DNA of 47,623 nucleotides from positions 1 through 47,623 of the forward strand of contig NZ_SWBM01000012.1 of assembly GCF_005116465.1 (NCBI RefSeq). Direction: 5' to 3'. The notes under the pieces are model-generated. The model saw only the letters and a list, made by a program, of their open reading frames with translations. It did no database searches and was not told the origin of the DNA. The position numbers and the translations under genes are program-made. Below are positions 17,560 to 26,397 of the stretch, piece after piece (positions within the stretch are counted from its first letter, which is position 1; each line of letters begins with the position of its first letter). The DNA comes from Robertmurraya kyonggiensis. Lineage in GTDB: Bacteria > Bacillota > Bacilli > Bacillales > Cytobacillaceae.

Positions 17560-19038
17560 ATGGGAGCGGCAGTACGGAAGTTAGCTCAGCCTCAAAATCC
17601 TTCAAAGATTAAGTCAAAAAAAGAAAAATCAAGTAAAGAAGTAAATTTTGTTACGTTACTGATCACTTTTGCAGTCGGGGTGATTATTTGGTTCATCGGT
17701 GCCCCCGCTGGATTAGACCCAAAGGCTTGGCATTTGTTCGCAATTTTTGTTGCGACGATTGTTGGGTTAATTATTAAGCCAATGCCAATGGGAGGAGTAG
17801 CGATTCTCTCAATCACAGCCGTTGTTTTAACAGGTACTTTAGAGTTGCAAGATGCATTAAGTGGATTTCAAAATACGACGATTTGGCTCATTGTTATCGC
17901 ATTCTTCATTTCAAGAGGATTTATTAAAACAGGTCTAGGTAACCGAGTTGCTTATATGTTTGTGAAAAAATTCGGGAAGAAAACATTAGGACTCTCTTAT
18001 TCTTTATTGATTAGCGATTTAATTTTAGCTCCAGCTATGCCAAGTAATACGGCTCGTGGTGGAGGAATTATTTTTCCAATCATTCGCTCACTTTCAGAGA
18101 CATTTGGCTCAAGAGTAGAAGATGGGACGGAGAGAAAAATTGGCTCGTTCTTAACAAAGGTAGCCTTTCAAGGAAACATGATAACCTCAGCAATGTTTCT
18201 AACGGCGATGGCAGCAAACCCTTTAGCAGCTACTCTAGCAGGAGACGCTGGAGTAAAAATAACATGGACGGGCTGGGCGATAGCGGCTCTGGTTCCTGGT
18301 ATCGTCAGCTTGATCGTTGTACCGTACTTTATTTACAAGGTGTACCCACCAGAAATTAAGGAAACACCTGCAGCAGCCGAAATTGCAACGAAAAAACTAC
18401 AAGAAATGGGAACACTGAGTAAATCAGAATGGAGCATGATTGCTGTATTTCTACTCATTTTAGGATTATGGATTTTTGGTGAAAGTATTGGAATTAATGC
18501 TACAACAACAGCTCTGATAGGACTATCAGTCCTATTATTAGCTTCTGTTTTAACTTGGAATGATATTAAGAAGGAAGAAGGAGCATGGGATACATTAGTT
18601 TGGTTTGCTGCTCTTGTAATGATGGCATCCTTCTTAAATACATTAGGGATGATTCCGTGGTTCAGTGACATGATGAGCGGAGCGGTAAGTGGACTCTCTT
18701 GGATTTGGGCGCTCGGAGCTCTAGCGTTGATTTACTTCTATTCTCATTATTTTTTTGCCAGCAGTACAGCACATGTGAGTGCGATGTATGCGGCATTTCT
18801 AGCAGTAGCAATGGCGGCAGGTGCACCACCGATGCTGACAGCGCTCATACTAGGATTCTTCGGAAACCTATTTGGCTGTATTACTCATTACGGCTCAGGA
18901 CCGGCGCCAGTATTCTTTGGCTCGGGTTACGTATCCCAAAATAAATGGTGGTCAATCGGCTTTGCAATTTCTCTTATCCACATCATCATTTGGGCAGTGA
19001 TTGGTGGGATTTGGTGGAAGATTCTCGGGTTATGGTAA
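17560..19038 (+). CDS. DASS-family dicarboxylate transporter
   Basis: 492 aa, about 12 hydrophobic segments after a basic N-terminal tail. It belongs to the divalent anion:sodium symporter/SLC13-like group that includes plastid 2-oxoglutarate/malate translocators and the E. coli tartrate/succinate antiporter TtdT. Visible family features: AWHLFAIFVATIVGLIIKPM, PSNTARGGGIIFPI (the conserved SNT motif) and FFASSTAHVSAMYAAF. The ATG at 17560 has GGGAGTG just upstream; the frame is open to a TTG at 17545. It is followed by fumarase and fumarate reductase genes, pointing to malate, fumarate, tartrate or succinate as substrates, possibly in exchange. Confidence 0.9.
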   Translation: MGAAVRKLAQPQNPSKIKSKKEKSSKEVNFVTLLITFAVGVIIWFIGAPAGLDPKAWHLFAIFVATIVGLIIKPMPMGGVAILSITAVVLTGTLELQDALSGFQNTTIWLIVIAFFISRGFIKTGLGNRVAYMFVKKFGKKTLGLSYSLLISDLILAPAMPSNTARGGGIIFPIIRSLSETFGSRVEDGTERKIGSFLTKVAFQGNMITSAMFLTAMAANPLAATLAGDAGVKITWTGWAIAALVPGIVSLIVVPYFIYKVYPPEIKETPAAAEIATKKLQEMGTLSKSEWSMIAVFLLILGLWIFGESIGINATTTALIGLSVLLLASVLTWNDIKKEEGAWDTLVWFAALVMMASFLNTLGMIPWFSDMMSGAVSGLSWIWALGALALIYFYSHYFFASSTAHVSAMYAAFLAVAMAAGAPPMLTALILGFFGNLFGCITHYGSGPAPVFFGSGYVSQNKWWSIGFAISLIHIIIWAVIGGIWWKILGLW

Positions 19039-19087
19039 AACAATACGATTTATGATTGATAGATTCCTAAAAACGGAGGTGTTAACC

Positions 19088-19237
19088 TTGAAATCGAATT
19101 GCTGTCAAGCAGATTTACTGAAGAGTAGTACCATTGATTATTTTCATGGTGCAGATGACGACTATGAGTTAAAAGTGCCAGTCATGATTTGTAGCCAATG
19201 CGAAAGCTCTGAACAACTCGTATTTAGTGGACAATAA
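19088..19237 (+). CDS. Small cysteine-rich (zinc-ribbon-like) protein
   Basis: 49 aa from a TTG at 19088, chosen because CGGAGGTG lies at 19074-19081. It has two cysteine pairs, CC at residues 5-6 and CSQC near 37-40, which could bind zinc. It begins 49 bp after the transporter and ends 52 bp before the fumarase genes, so it is probably in the same transcript. No family recognised. It might be a metal-binding accessory of the Fe-S enzymes downstream, but that is a guess from position. Confidence 0.5.
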   Translation: MKSNCCQADLLKSSTIDYFHGADDDYELKVPVMICSQCESSEQLVFSGQ

Positions 19238-19289
19238 TCAGAAATAAAAACTAGCTATATCGCAAGCTAGTAAAAATGGAGGGTTCAAA

Positions 19290-20135
19290 ATGAGAGAAAT
19301 AACAGTAGAACAAATAACAGAAGTCGTAAAGACCTTAAGTATAGAAGCAGCCTGTGATCTACCGAGGGATGTTGAAAAATTATTAAAAGAAGCGGTAGCT
19401 ACAGAGGAATCTCAGTTTGGCAAATACAGCTTGGAGAAGATTGTTAAGAATGTAGAGTTAGCACGAGCTGAGCATGCACCAATGTGTCAGGACACAGGGA
19501 TAGTCGTTGTGTTCGTTGAAATTGGTCAGGATGTTCACCTTATCGGTGGAAGCTTAAATGATGCTATTAATGAAGGGATTCGTCAGGGCTATCAAGAGGG
19601 CTATCTTCGAAAGTCGGTTGTTGAAGATCCAGTCCTAAATCGAAAAAATACAGGAGATAACACACCGGCTGTGATTTATACAGAACTGGTTCCCGGTGAT
19701 CAAGTGAAAATCCAAGTGCTTCCTAAAGGGGCTGGAAGTGAAAATATGGGTGCATTAAAGATGCTGAAACCAGCAGAAGGCTTAGAGGGAGTAAAAGATT
19801 TTATCATCAAAGCTGTTACGCAAGCAGGTGGAAACCCTTGTCCTCCAGTTATTGTCGGTGTTGGAATTGGTGGAACTATGGATAAGAGCACCCTATTAGC
19901 AAAAAAAGCATTGGCACGTGAAGCTGGTCAGCCTCATTCAAATCCAGCATATCAAGCGCTTGAAGAAGAATTACTAGTTGAAATCAATAAATTAGGAATC
20001 GGTCCACAAGGATTTGGTGGTAAGGTAACAGCCTTAGCTGTCCATATTGAGACCTATCCTACTCACATTGCTACGATGCCAGTTACTGTTTGCTTAAATT
20101 GCCATGCGGCAAGACATAAAGAAGCCATTCTTTAA
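19290..20135 (+). CDS. Class I fumarase/tartrate dehydratase, alpha subunit
   Basis: 281 aa. Fe-S hydro-lyase alpha subunit of the two-subunit class I fumarase/L(+)-tartrate dehydratase family. Candidate cluster cysteines lie at C66 (MCQDTG), C184 (GNPCPPV) and C268/C271 (CLNCHAARH). The enzyme would interconvert malate and fumarate, or dehydrate tartrate to oxaloacetate; sequence alone does not separate the two. AATGGAGGG precedes the ATG. The neighbouring beta subunit and fumarate reductase favour fumarase, while the TtdT-like transporter keeps tartrate open. Confidence 0.88.
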   Translation: MREITVEQITEVVKTLSIEAACDLPRDVEKLLKEAVATEESQFGKYSLEKIVKNVELARAEHAPMCQDTGIVVVFVEIGQDVHLIGGSLNDAINEGIRQGYQEGYLRKSVVEDPVLNRKNTGDNTPAVIYTELVPGDQVKIQVLPKGAGSENMGALKMLKPAEGLEGVKDFIIKAVTQAGGNPCPPVIVGVGIGGTMDKSTLLAKKALAREAGQPHSNPAYQALEEELLVEINKLGIGPQGFGGKVTALAVHIETYPTHIATMPVTVCLNCHAARHKEAIL

Positions 20136-20151
20136 ACGGAGGGGAACAGAG

Positions 20152-20712
20152 ATGACGAATATTAATAAGGTCACGACACCTTTAACAGATGAAGTTGTGA
20201 AGGACTTAAAAGCAGGGGACCAAGTATCGATTTCCGGTGTGATTTATACGGCCCGTGATGCTGCCCATAAACTTTTAACCGAATCGATTAAAGCGGGTGA
20301 GGAGTTACCGGTCAATTTCAAAAATCAAGTTATTTATTATGCTGGTCCCACCCCTGCCAAACCAGGGAAGGTCATTGGTTCATGCGGACCAACAACAAGC
20401 GGACGGATGGATGCATACTCGCCAATAATGATGGAGCAAGGCTTAAAGGGCATGATTGGAAAAGGTCCTCGTAGTCGAGAAGTGATTGAATCGATGATCG
20501 CTAATAATGTTGTCTATTTTGCTGCAATTGGAGGAGCTGCGGCGTTAATTGCTGATTCCGTCAAAGAGGCGGAAGTGGTCGCTTTTGATGAATTAGGGCC
20601 TGAAGCGATTCGCCGATTAGTGGTGGAGGACTATCCTTGTATTGTTGCGATAGATTCAGAGGGTAATAACTTATACGAATTAGGTGTTCAGCAATATAAA
20701 GTGGTGGATTAA
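20152..20712 (+). CDS. Class I fumarase/tartrate dehydratase, beta subunit
   Basis: 186 aa. The C-terminal partner of the class I hydro-lyase, corresponding to the C-terminal third of single-chain FumA. The motif GPTTSGRMDAYSPIM and the IGGAAALIADSVKEAEVVAF strand are typical. The ATG at 20152 follows CGGAGGGG; the frame runs upstream into the alpha gene but without a site. It is 16 bp after the alpha subunit and 29 bp before the reductase flavoprotein gene. Confidence 0.88.
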   Translation: MTNINKVTTPLTDEVVKDLKAGDQVSISGVIYTARDAAHKLLTESIKAGEELPVNFKNQVIYYAGPTPAKPGKVIGSCGPTTSGRMDAYSPIMMEQGLKGMIGKGPRSREVIESMIANNVVYFAAIGGAAALIADSVKEAEVVAFDELGPEAIRRLVVEDYPCIVAIDSEGNNLYELGVQQYKVVD

Positions 20713-20741
20713 TTTGGACACGAAGATGAGGAGGGACACCG

Positions 20742-22451
20742 ATGTTGAAGTTTGATGTTGTTGTAGTAGGTGCTGGTGGTGCAGGAATGATGGCTGCACT
20801 ATCAGCCAGTAAAGATAAAAATTTGAAAGTAGCCGTCCTTAGCAAAATATTTCCTACTCGTTCACATACAGGGGCTGCCCAAGGGGGCATCAATGCTGCA
20901 ATGGGATACAGGGACAATACCGATTCTACTGAAAAGCATTTTAGGGATACAGTAAAAGGTAGTGACTTTTTGGCGGACCAAGATGCAGTTGAATTTTTTA
21001 CGTCGAGAATGCCAGAGATCATATCTGAATTAGATTTTTACGGCGTTCCATTTTCTCGCGATGAAAATGGGCATGTGGCGCAAAGACCATTTGGTGGTGC
21101 TTCCAGTCCAAGAACCTGCTACTCCGCTGATAAAACCGGTCATGTTATCCTCCATGCTTTATATGAACAATGCTTGAAAAATAAGGTTCAATTTTTGAAT
21201 GAATGGTTCTTACTCTCTGTTGTTGTAGAAAATGGAGAATTTGAAGGCTTAGTTGCGATGGACATTCGAGAAGGAAAAATCTATCCGATTCAGGCTAAAT
21301 CCGTTGTCATTGCCTCTGGTGGGTTTGGACGAATTTATTGGAGCAGAACGACGAATGCCATTAATATGACGGGGGACGGAACGGCTGCGTGCTTTGAGGC
21401 GGGAATTCCGATTAAGGATCCAGAGTTTATTCAGTTTCATCCAACAGGTCTTGCCCAAACAGGAGTGCTGCTTTCAGAAGCATGCCGTGGAGAAGGTGGA
21501 TATTTAATTAATAGAGTTGGAGAGCGTTTTATGGCTCGCTATGCACCTGAAAAAATGGAGCTGGGACCTCGTGATCTTGTGTCGAGATCGATAGAAACCG
21601 AAATTAAAGAAGGTCGTGGATTCGGAGAGGGAATGACATCTTATGTATTAATGGACCTTCGCCATTTAGGTGAAAAGAAAATTATGGAACGTCTTCCTCA
21701 GGTTCGTGAACTGGCAATGGAGTTCGAAGGAGTCGACCTTATAAAGGAACCAGTACCAATTCGCCCGAGCTGTCATTACACAATGGGAGGTATTCATGTT
21801 TCTGACTTTGAAACATGTAGTACCCCAATTGATGGCATCCACGCTGCTGGGGAATGCTGCTCTGTTTCCATTCATGGTGCGAACCGTTTAGGTGGAAATT
21901 CTGTCGCAGATGTCGTCCTATTTGGAAAGTATGCTGGTATTGGAGCGAAGGAATCTGCGAAACGGAGAATCTTCGGAGGTACGACTAAGCTTGAACAAGA
22001 AGCTACAGAGTGGAATGCAAAATTTAAAGCAATTAGAGAAAACACGGTTGGAACAAGCATGTTTGACATTCGCAATCGCTTAGCGGAAACGATGTGGTAC
22101 AACGTAGGAATTTTCCGGACAGAGTCAGATATGGCGAAGGCTTTGGAAACGGTAGATGAGCTGATTGAAGAATATAAGGATGCCTATGCAGGAGATCCTG
22201 CTGAAAAATATAATATGGCCTTTATCAATTATGTAGAAATCGGCAATATTTTAAAACTTGCTCGAGCTGTTACGATGGGTGCCCTGAATCGAAAGGAAAG
22301 CAGAGGCTCCCATTCTCGAGGAGATTATCCAACCCGGAATGATGAGCAATTTTTAAAACATACGCTCATTTATAAAAACGGGAATAAATATCGACTGGAG
22401 TATGCACCGGTAAAGATTACAAAATATCAACCGGAGGAGCGGAAATACTAA
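20742..22451 (+). CDS. Fumarate reductase/succinate dehydrogenase flavoprotein subunit
   Basis: 569 aa, the usual SdhA/FrdA size. Visible: the dinucleotide fold VVVVGAGGAGMMAA (about 6-19), SHTGAAQGG with His42 as the likely covalent FAD attachment, the active-site segments QFHPTGL and PSCHYTMGGIHV, and NRLGGNSVADVVLFG. It has no Tat or other signal peptide, so it should be cytoplasmic. The stop codon overlaps the start of the iron-sulfur subunit by one base. Together with the next two genes it resembles SdhABE/MfrABE or thiol:fumarate reductase systems rather than the SdhCAB enzyme of Bacillus respiration. Confidence 0.92.
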   Translation: MLKFDVVVVGAGGAGMMAALSASKDKNLKVAVLSKIFPTRSHTGAAQGGINAAMGYRDNTDSTEKHFRDTVKGSDFLADQDAVEFFTSRMPEIISELDFYGVPFSRDENGHVAQRPFGGASSPRTCYSADKTGHVILHALYEQCLKNKVQFLNEWFLLSVVVENGEFEGLVAMDIREGKIYPIQAKSVVIASGGFGRIYWSRTTNAINMTGDGTAACFEAGIPIKDPEFIQFHPTGLAQTGVLLSEACRGEGGYLINRVGERFMARYAPEKMELGPRDLVSRSIETEIKEGRGFGEGMTSYVLMDLRHLGEKKIMERLPQVRELAMEFEGVDLIKEPVPIRPSCHYTMGGIHVSDFETCSTPIDGIHAAGECCSVSIHGANRLGGNSVADVVLFGKYAGIGAKESAKRRIFGGTTKLEQEATEWNAKFKAIRENTVGTSMFDIRNRLAETMWYNVGIFRTESDMAKALETVDELIEEYKDAYAGDPAEKYNMAFINYVEIGNILKLARAVTMGALNRKESRGSHSRGDYPTRNDEQFLKHTLIYKNGNKYRLEYAPVKITKYQPEERKY

Positions 22452-23404
22452 TGGAAAAGATTACGGTAAAAATTAAGAGATTTGATGGACGTGAAAGCTA
22501 TTATCAAAAATACGAAGTACCGTATGAAAAAGGAAAAACGATTCTTTGGTTGCTGACGATGATTCGGGAAGAACAGGATCCAACTTTGAATTTTACTTCT
22601 GCTTGTCGTCATGCCATTTGTGGTAGCTGTGCTGTACAAATCAATGGCAACGCCTTTCTCGCTTGTAATACGTCACTAGACGAGGTTTTGGATACGTACA
22701 AGACGATGAATTTGACGTTTGAACCGCTGAAGAATTTTGATGTCATTAAGGATTTAGTCATTGTATGGGAACCGAAGATGGAGAAGATGGAAAAGGTTAA
22801 GCCTTGGATCATTCCGAGTGAAAAAGGAAGCAATGAACACGGCTTTCTGCAAAGTGAAGAGGAGTTCCATCAAATCGCAGCTCCAACAGATTGTATTCTC
22901 TGTGGTGTCTGTGCTTCAGAATGTAATCAGCTAGCTGTAAATCAAGAAGGCTATCTTGAACCGTTTATTCTAAACAGGGCCTATCGTTATATCGTAGATT
23001 CTAGAGATGGTTCACCACAAGATCATCTTCAGCCTGTACTTGAAAACGATTTGTGGAAATGTCTTCATTGTATGCAGTGTGTATCTCAATGTCCAAAATC
23101 AATCCCATTAACAGATCAAATTGCGTATTTACGTTCATCCACGATGCAAATGGGTGCAGTGAATAACCAAGGAGCAAAGCATGCATATGCCTTTCATGAT
23201 GACGTAAAAAATAAGGGCCGATTAAATGAAACAATGCTTCCAATCAAAACAGATGGTTTAGTACAAACAGCATTAACAAAAATTCCATTTGCGTTACGAA
23301 TGATCAAAAAGGGAAAAATCAACCCACTTCATATGCCAAAGCAAATTTCCGGTATTCATGAAGTGAGAAGGTTATACGAGTATGCTGAGGAGGTTAAGTC
23401 ATGA
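22451..23404 (+). CDS. Fumarate reductase/succinate dehydrogenase iron-sulfur subunit
   Basis: 317 aa, longer than classical SdhB (about 240-260). The [2Fe-2S] ligands are C52, C57, C60 and C72. The C-terminal domain has two complete sets: C148-x2-C151-x2-C154-x3-C158 and C204-x2-C207-x2-C210-x3-C214. In classical SdhB the site equivalent to C207 is not cysteine, giving a [3Fe-4S] centre; a cysteine there, as in type E enzymes, predicts [4Fe-4S] instead. It overlaps the flavoprotein gene by 1 bp and the CCG gene by 4 bp, indicating a tight complex. No SdhC/SdhD membrane anchor is encoded nearby. Confidence 0.9.
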   Translation: MEKITVKIKRFDGRESYYQKYEVPYEKGKTILWLLTMIREEQDPTLNFTSACRHAICGSCAVQINGNAFLACNTSLDEVLDTYKTMNLTFEPLKNFDVIKDLVIVWEPKMEKMEKVKPWIIPSEKGSNEHGFLQSEEEFHQIAAPTDCILCGVCASECNQLAVNQEGYLEPFILNRAYRYIVDSRDGSPQDHLQPVLENDLWKCLHCMQCVSQCPKSIPLTDQIAYLRSSTMQMGAVNNQGAKHAYAFHDDVKNKGRLNETMLPIKTDGLVQTALTKIPFALRMIKKGKINPLHMPKQISGIHEVRRLYEYAEEVKS

Positions 23405-24291
23405 CATTAACATATGCATTCTTTCCAGGCTGCACATTAGAATCAGCGGCAGAGGAACTTATGATTTCGACCAAAAAGGTTGCTGCTGTCTTAGGAATTG
23501 AACTGATCGAATTAGATGGCTGGACCTGTTGTGGGGCAAGTCATATTCAAGACATAGATGGATTTTTATCCACATCGATCAATGCTCGAAATATCGCATT
23601 AGCTGAAGAATTAGGGGTATCCAAATTAATAACCGTTTGTAATACATGTACGCTAATGCTCCGTACAGCAAAGCTGAAAATGGATAAAAACGAAAATCTT
23701 AAAGAAAAGGTAAATGTAGGATTGGAGCGAACGGGGTTAGAGTACAAAGGAACAGTTGAAGTTACCCACTTGCTCTGGGCACTTCTTGAGGATTATGGTT
23801 TGGAAAATCTTAAGAAAAAAGTAAAGGTCCCGCTAAAAGGCTTAAAGGTAGCTAACTTTTACGGCTGTCATATTTTGATGCCACCAGATGTGATGGGCTT
23901 TGAAAACCATCGCAACCCACAATCAATGGAAATGGTTGCAGAAGCCCTAGGAGCTGAATGTGTAGAATTTGACCAAAGGCTTGCTTGCTGTGGTTTCCAC
24001 GCTGTTTTTCCAGCCCAAAAAGAAGTGATGACAATGACAGGAATTAATTGTTTGTCCCCGAAAGAGGCTGGGGCAGATTGCATCGTGACTCCGTGTCCGT
24101 TATGCCAAATGCAGTTGGATGCTTATCAACCTGATGCACAAAAAGGATTTGATCAAGACATTACAATGCCGATAATCCATTTGCCCCAATTAATAGGCTT
24201 AGCTTTAGGGATCAGTCCAGAGGAACTTGCGATTGATCGCCACGTCGTAGATGCTATTCCTGCATTGCAAAGAAAAATACAAGCGGTATAA
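23401..24291 (+). CDS. HdrB-like CCG-domain protein (SdhE/MfrE type)
   Basis: 296 aa with two full CCG cysteine motifs: C11 ... C43-C44 ... C80-x2-C83 and C156 ... C196-C197 ... C232-x2-C235. In heterodisulfide reductase HdrB such motifs bind noncubane [4Fe-4S] clusters that work on disulfides. In SdhE/MfrE they belong to anchor-less succinate dehydrogenases and methylmenaquinol:fumarate reductases. No membrane segment is visible; family members may attach peripherally. The ATGA overlap with the iron-sulfur gene implies stoichiometric production. The electron donor here could be a quinol or a thiol. Confidence 0.88.
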   Translation: MTLTYAFFPGCTLESAAEELMISTKKVAAVLGIELIELDGWTCCGASHIQDIDGFLSTSINARNIALAEELGVSKLITVCNTCTLMLRTAKLKMDKNENLKEKVNVGLERTGLEYKGTVEVTHLLWALLEDYGLENLKKKVKVPLKGLKVANFYGCHILMPPDVMGFENHRNPQSMEMVAEALGAECVEFDQRLACCGFHAVFPAQKEVMTMTGINCLSPKEAGADCIVTPCPLCQMQLDAYQPDAQKGFDQDITMPIIHLPQLIGLALGISPEELAIDRHVVDAIPALQRKIQAV

Positions 24292-24318
24292 CAAGATCTC
24301 TAAAAGGGGATTTAAGGC

Positions 24319-24672
24319 ATGAAGGGACTCTACCAAAAAAGAGCAAAACTAGTCGGGAGCGTAGATAGAGGAATGCTCTGGTTAATCAATATGCATGACG
24401 ATTGGATCCATGATCAATATGGAGAGAGCTATATTTATCATGGGATCATCTATTCAAGTACGGATTCCTTTCACGAGCTATCAACATCCGTTACAGGCTA
24501 TTTTCAAGATGATGATACACAAAAATGGATAGAAGTGAAGGATGGAAAAGCAATATTTGATTCAGAGAATATTAATCAAACTTGGAAGGAACGGTTAGAA
24601 AGCTTTATTAAGGTTACGATTCAGACAGGTAGGTATCATCGCTATATAGGGAATTTGAGGTCTTCTTTGTGA
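24319..24672 (+). CDS. Hypothetical protein in the fumarate reductase operon
   Basis: 117 aa, family not recognised. Soluble, rich in aromatic residues and histidines (DRGMLWLINMHDDWIHDQYG, then ESYIYHGIIYSS), with a probable alpha/beta fold and a basic C-terminus (RYHRYIGNLRSSL). AAAAGGGG precedes the ATG by a slightly long gap. It starts 27 bp after the CCG gene and the terminator overlaps its stop codon, so it is the last gene of the operon. A role in cofactor handling or regulation of the reductase is possible but only from position. Confidence 0.65.
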   Translation: MKGLYQKRAKLVGSVDRGMLWLINMHDDWIHDQYGESYIYHGIIYSSTDSFHELSTSVTGYFQDDDTQKWIEVKDGKAIFDSENINQTWKERLESFIKVTIQTGRYHRYIGNLRSSL

Positions 24673-24681
24673 AGACCTTTT
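24658..24681 (+). terminator. Terminator overlapping the end of the 117-aa gene
   Basis: AGGTCTTC at 24658-24665 pairs perfectly with GAAGACCT at 24671-24678 around the loop TTTGT, followed by TTTTCC. The stop codon TGA (24670-24672) lies in the hairpin, so translation to the end could affect termination. Confidence 0.75.
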
Positions 24682-24746
24682 CCTATTTTTGCAATAAAAG
24701 GTTCACTTTTTGCTCGTATATCGAACAATTTAGGGGCGAATGGTTG

Positions 24747-24755
24747 TGCTATGAT
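24747..24755 (+). promoter_or_regulatory. Extended -10 promoter of the two-component genes
   Basis: TGC followed by TATGAT, about 46 bp before the kinase start codon. The -35 region is weak. It lies between the operon terminator and the kinase, so the two-component genes have their own promoter. Confidence 0.4.
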
Positions 24756-24800
24756 AACGCTAGTAACCTATTAAGTTGACAACTGATGAGGTGTTTCCAC

Positions 24801-26396
24801 ATGAAATGGAAGAAAATGAAGCTGAAATATATGATCATTCTTCTCGTAAGTATCGTGGTTAGTTTTTCTATCTTAGTTACTGGTTATTTTATCAATAGTA
24901 CCATATCAGCTCGAATAGTGGCGAGCCAAGAGGAAAAGGCTTTAAACGTTTCGAGAATGATTGCCCAGACACCTACAATTATTGATGCTTTGAAAGAGGA
25001 AACTTCTGTACCCACAATTCAAAATTTTACGCGTAAAATCCAGACCTCCACGAATGTAGAATTTATTGTCGTCCTCGATATGAATGGAATAAGAAAGTCT
25101 CATCCTGATTCGAGTAAAATCGGCGAGAAGTTTGTGGGAGGAGATGAAAAGGATGTACTAGTTGGTAAGGAGTATTCTTCCATATCTGAAGGCACCTTAG
25201 GAAAGTTACTGCGAGCCTTTACCCCTATTTTTGACCAAAACCATCAACAAATTGGTGCTGTTGCTGTCGGGATTTCCTTGGAGCGAATCTCGCTTGTACT
25301 GAGCATGATCCGAAAAAATATTTTTTTGGGTATCGGCATTGGTATGATCTTTGGCACGATTTGTGCAGTCTTGTTATCTTATTTTGTAAAACGTGTTTTG
25401 TTAGGTCTTGAACCATCAGAAATTGCGAGAATTTTAAATGAGAGACAAGCACTGATTGAATCGGTTCATGAAGGGATAATCGCTGTGGATCAGGACGGAA
25501 ATATTACGTTAGTAAATAAATCAGCAATGAATTTATTCGGAAAGTTAGGATTGAAGGATAATCCGATCGGAAAAAAAGTAGATTCTTATTTAATTAATTC
25601 TAAGTTGAAACAAACCCTCAAAACAGGGAAGCCCTATTTAGATCAGGAGCAACTCGTCAATGGTAGTGAGGTCATGAGTAATACTGTACCGATTATTGTT
25701 GATGGTGAGATCGTTGGAGCCGTTAATACGTTGCGAGATAAGAGTGAAATCAAACAGCTGGCTGAACAATTGACAGGTGTGCAATTATATGCGGACGCCC
25801 TGAGAGCCCAATCTCATGAATTTATGAATCAGCTTCATTGTATTTTAGGGATGATTCATTTAAAGGAATATAGCGAACTTGAGAAGTTCATAGAAAAAAC
25901 AGTGGAAGATACTCAGAATGATATAAGAAATATTACCAAAAAACTGAATGAACCAGCTCTTGTCGGCTTTCTACTTGGTAAATTGAGCTATGCACGAGAA
26001 AAGGGTATCCAATTTGAGCTATCGATCCAAAATATGTTTCCTGGATTTAAAGACCCGCAATTTTCGCATGACTTGATCACGATAATAGGAAATCTCATTG
26101 ATAATGCTATGGATGCATCACAAAAGGGAGTCCATAAGCATATCGTTCTTCTCCTAGATTTCCAAAGCTCAAACATAATTGTTGAGATGCGTGATTTCGG
26201 TGAAGGCATTTCAAAGGAACACGAACCAATGCTTTTTGAGAAAGGTTTTTCAACAAAGGGAGAGCATCGTGGCTACGGCCTCTTCTTGGTGAAGCAATCT
26301 ATCGAAAAATTAAAGGGGAGCATAAAAATATCCAGCTCAAAATCGGAAGGTTCGATATTTACAGTAACAATTCCTTATATTTTGGAAGGTGAGTAA
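24801..26396 (+). CDS. CitA/DcuS-family sensor histidine kinase
   Basis: 531 aa. Topology: a membrane segment near 10-31, an extracellular PAS-like sensor (about 35-170), a second membrane segment (about 172-197), a cytoplasmic PAS (about 215-320), then a kinase core with the phospho-acceptor His in RAQSHEFMNQLH, an N box (LIDNAMDAS), DFGEGI and GYGLFLVKQ. This order is typical of kinases that sense citrate or C4-dicarboxylates (CitA, DcuS, DctS). The ATG at 24801 follows GAGGTG; an in-frame ATG at 24786 lies within that site. The regulator gene follows immediately. Confidence 0.92.
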   Translation: MKWKKMKLKYMIILLVSIVVSFSILVTGYFINSTISARIVASQEEKALNVSRMIAQTPTIIDALKEETSVPTIQNFTRKIQTSTNVEFIVVLDMNGIRKSHPDSSKIGEKFVGGDEKDVLVGKEYSSISEGTLGKLLRAFTPIFDQNHQQIGAVAVGISLERISLVLSMIRKNIFLGIGIGMIFGTICAVLLSYFVKRVLLGLEPSEIARILNERQALIESVHEGIIAVDQDGNITLVNKSAMNLFGKLGLKDNPIGKKVDSYLINSKLKQTLKTGKPYLDQEQLVNGSEVMSNTVPIIVDGEIVGAVNTLRDKSEIKQLAEQLTGVQLYADALRAQSHEFMNQLHCILGMIHLKEYSELEKFIEKTVEDTQNDIRNITKKLNEPALVGFLLGKLSYAREKGIQFELSIQNMFPGFKDPQFSHDLITIIGNLIDNAMDASQKGVHKHIVLLLDFQSSNIIVEMRDFGEGISKEHEPMLFEKGFSTKGEHRGYGLFLVKQSIEKLKGSIKISSSKSEGSIFTVTIPYILEGE

Positions 26397-26397
26397 C

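Noticed and set aside
20561-21022. 153-aa minus-strand reading frame over the fumarase-reductase junction
   Set aside because: Antisense to two well-supported genes and crosses their intergenic ribosome site.
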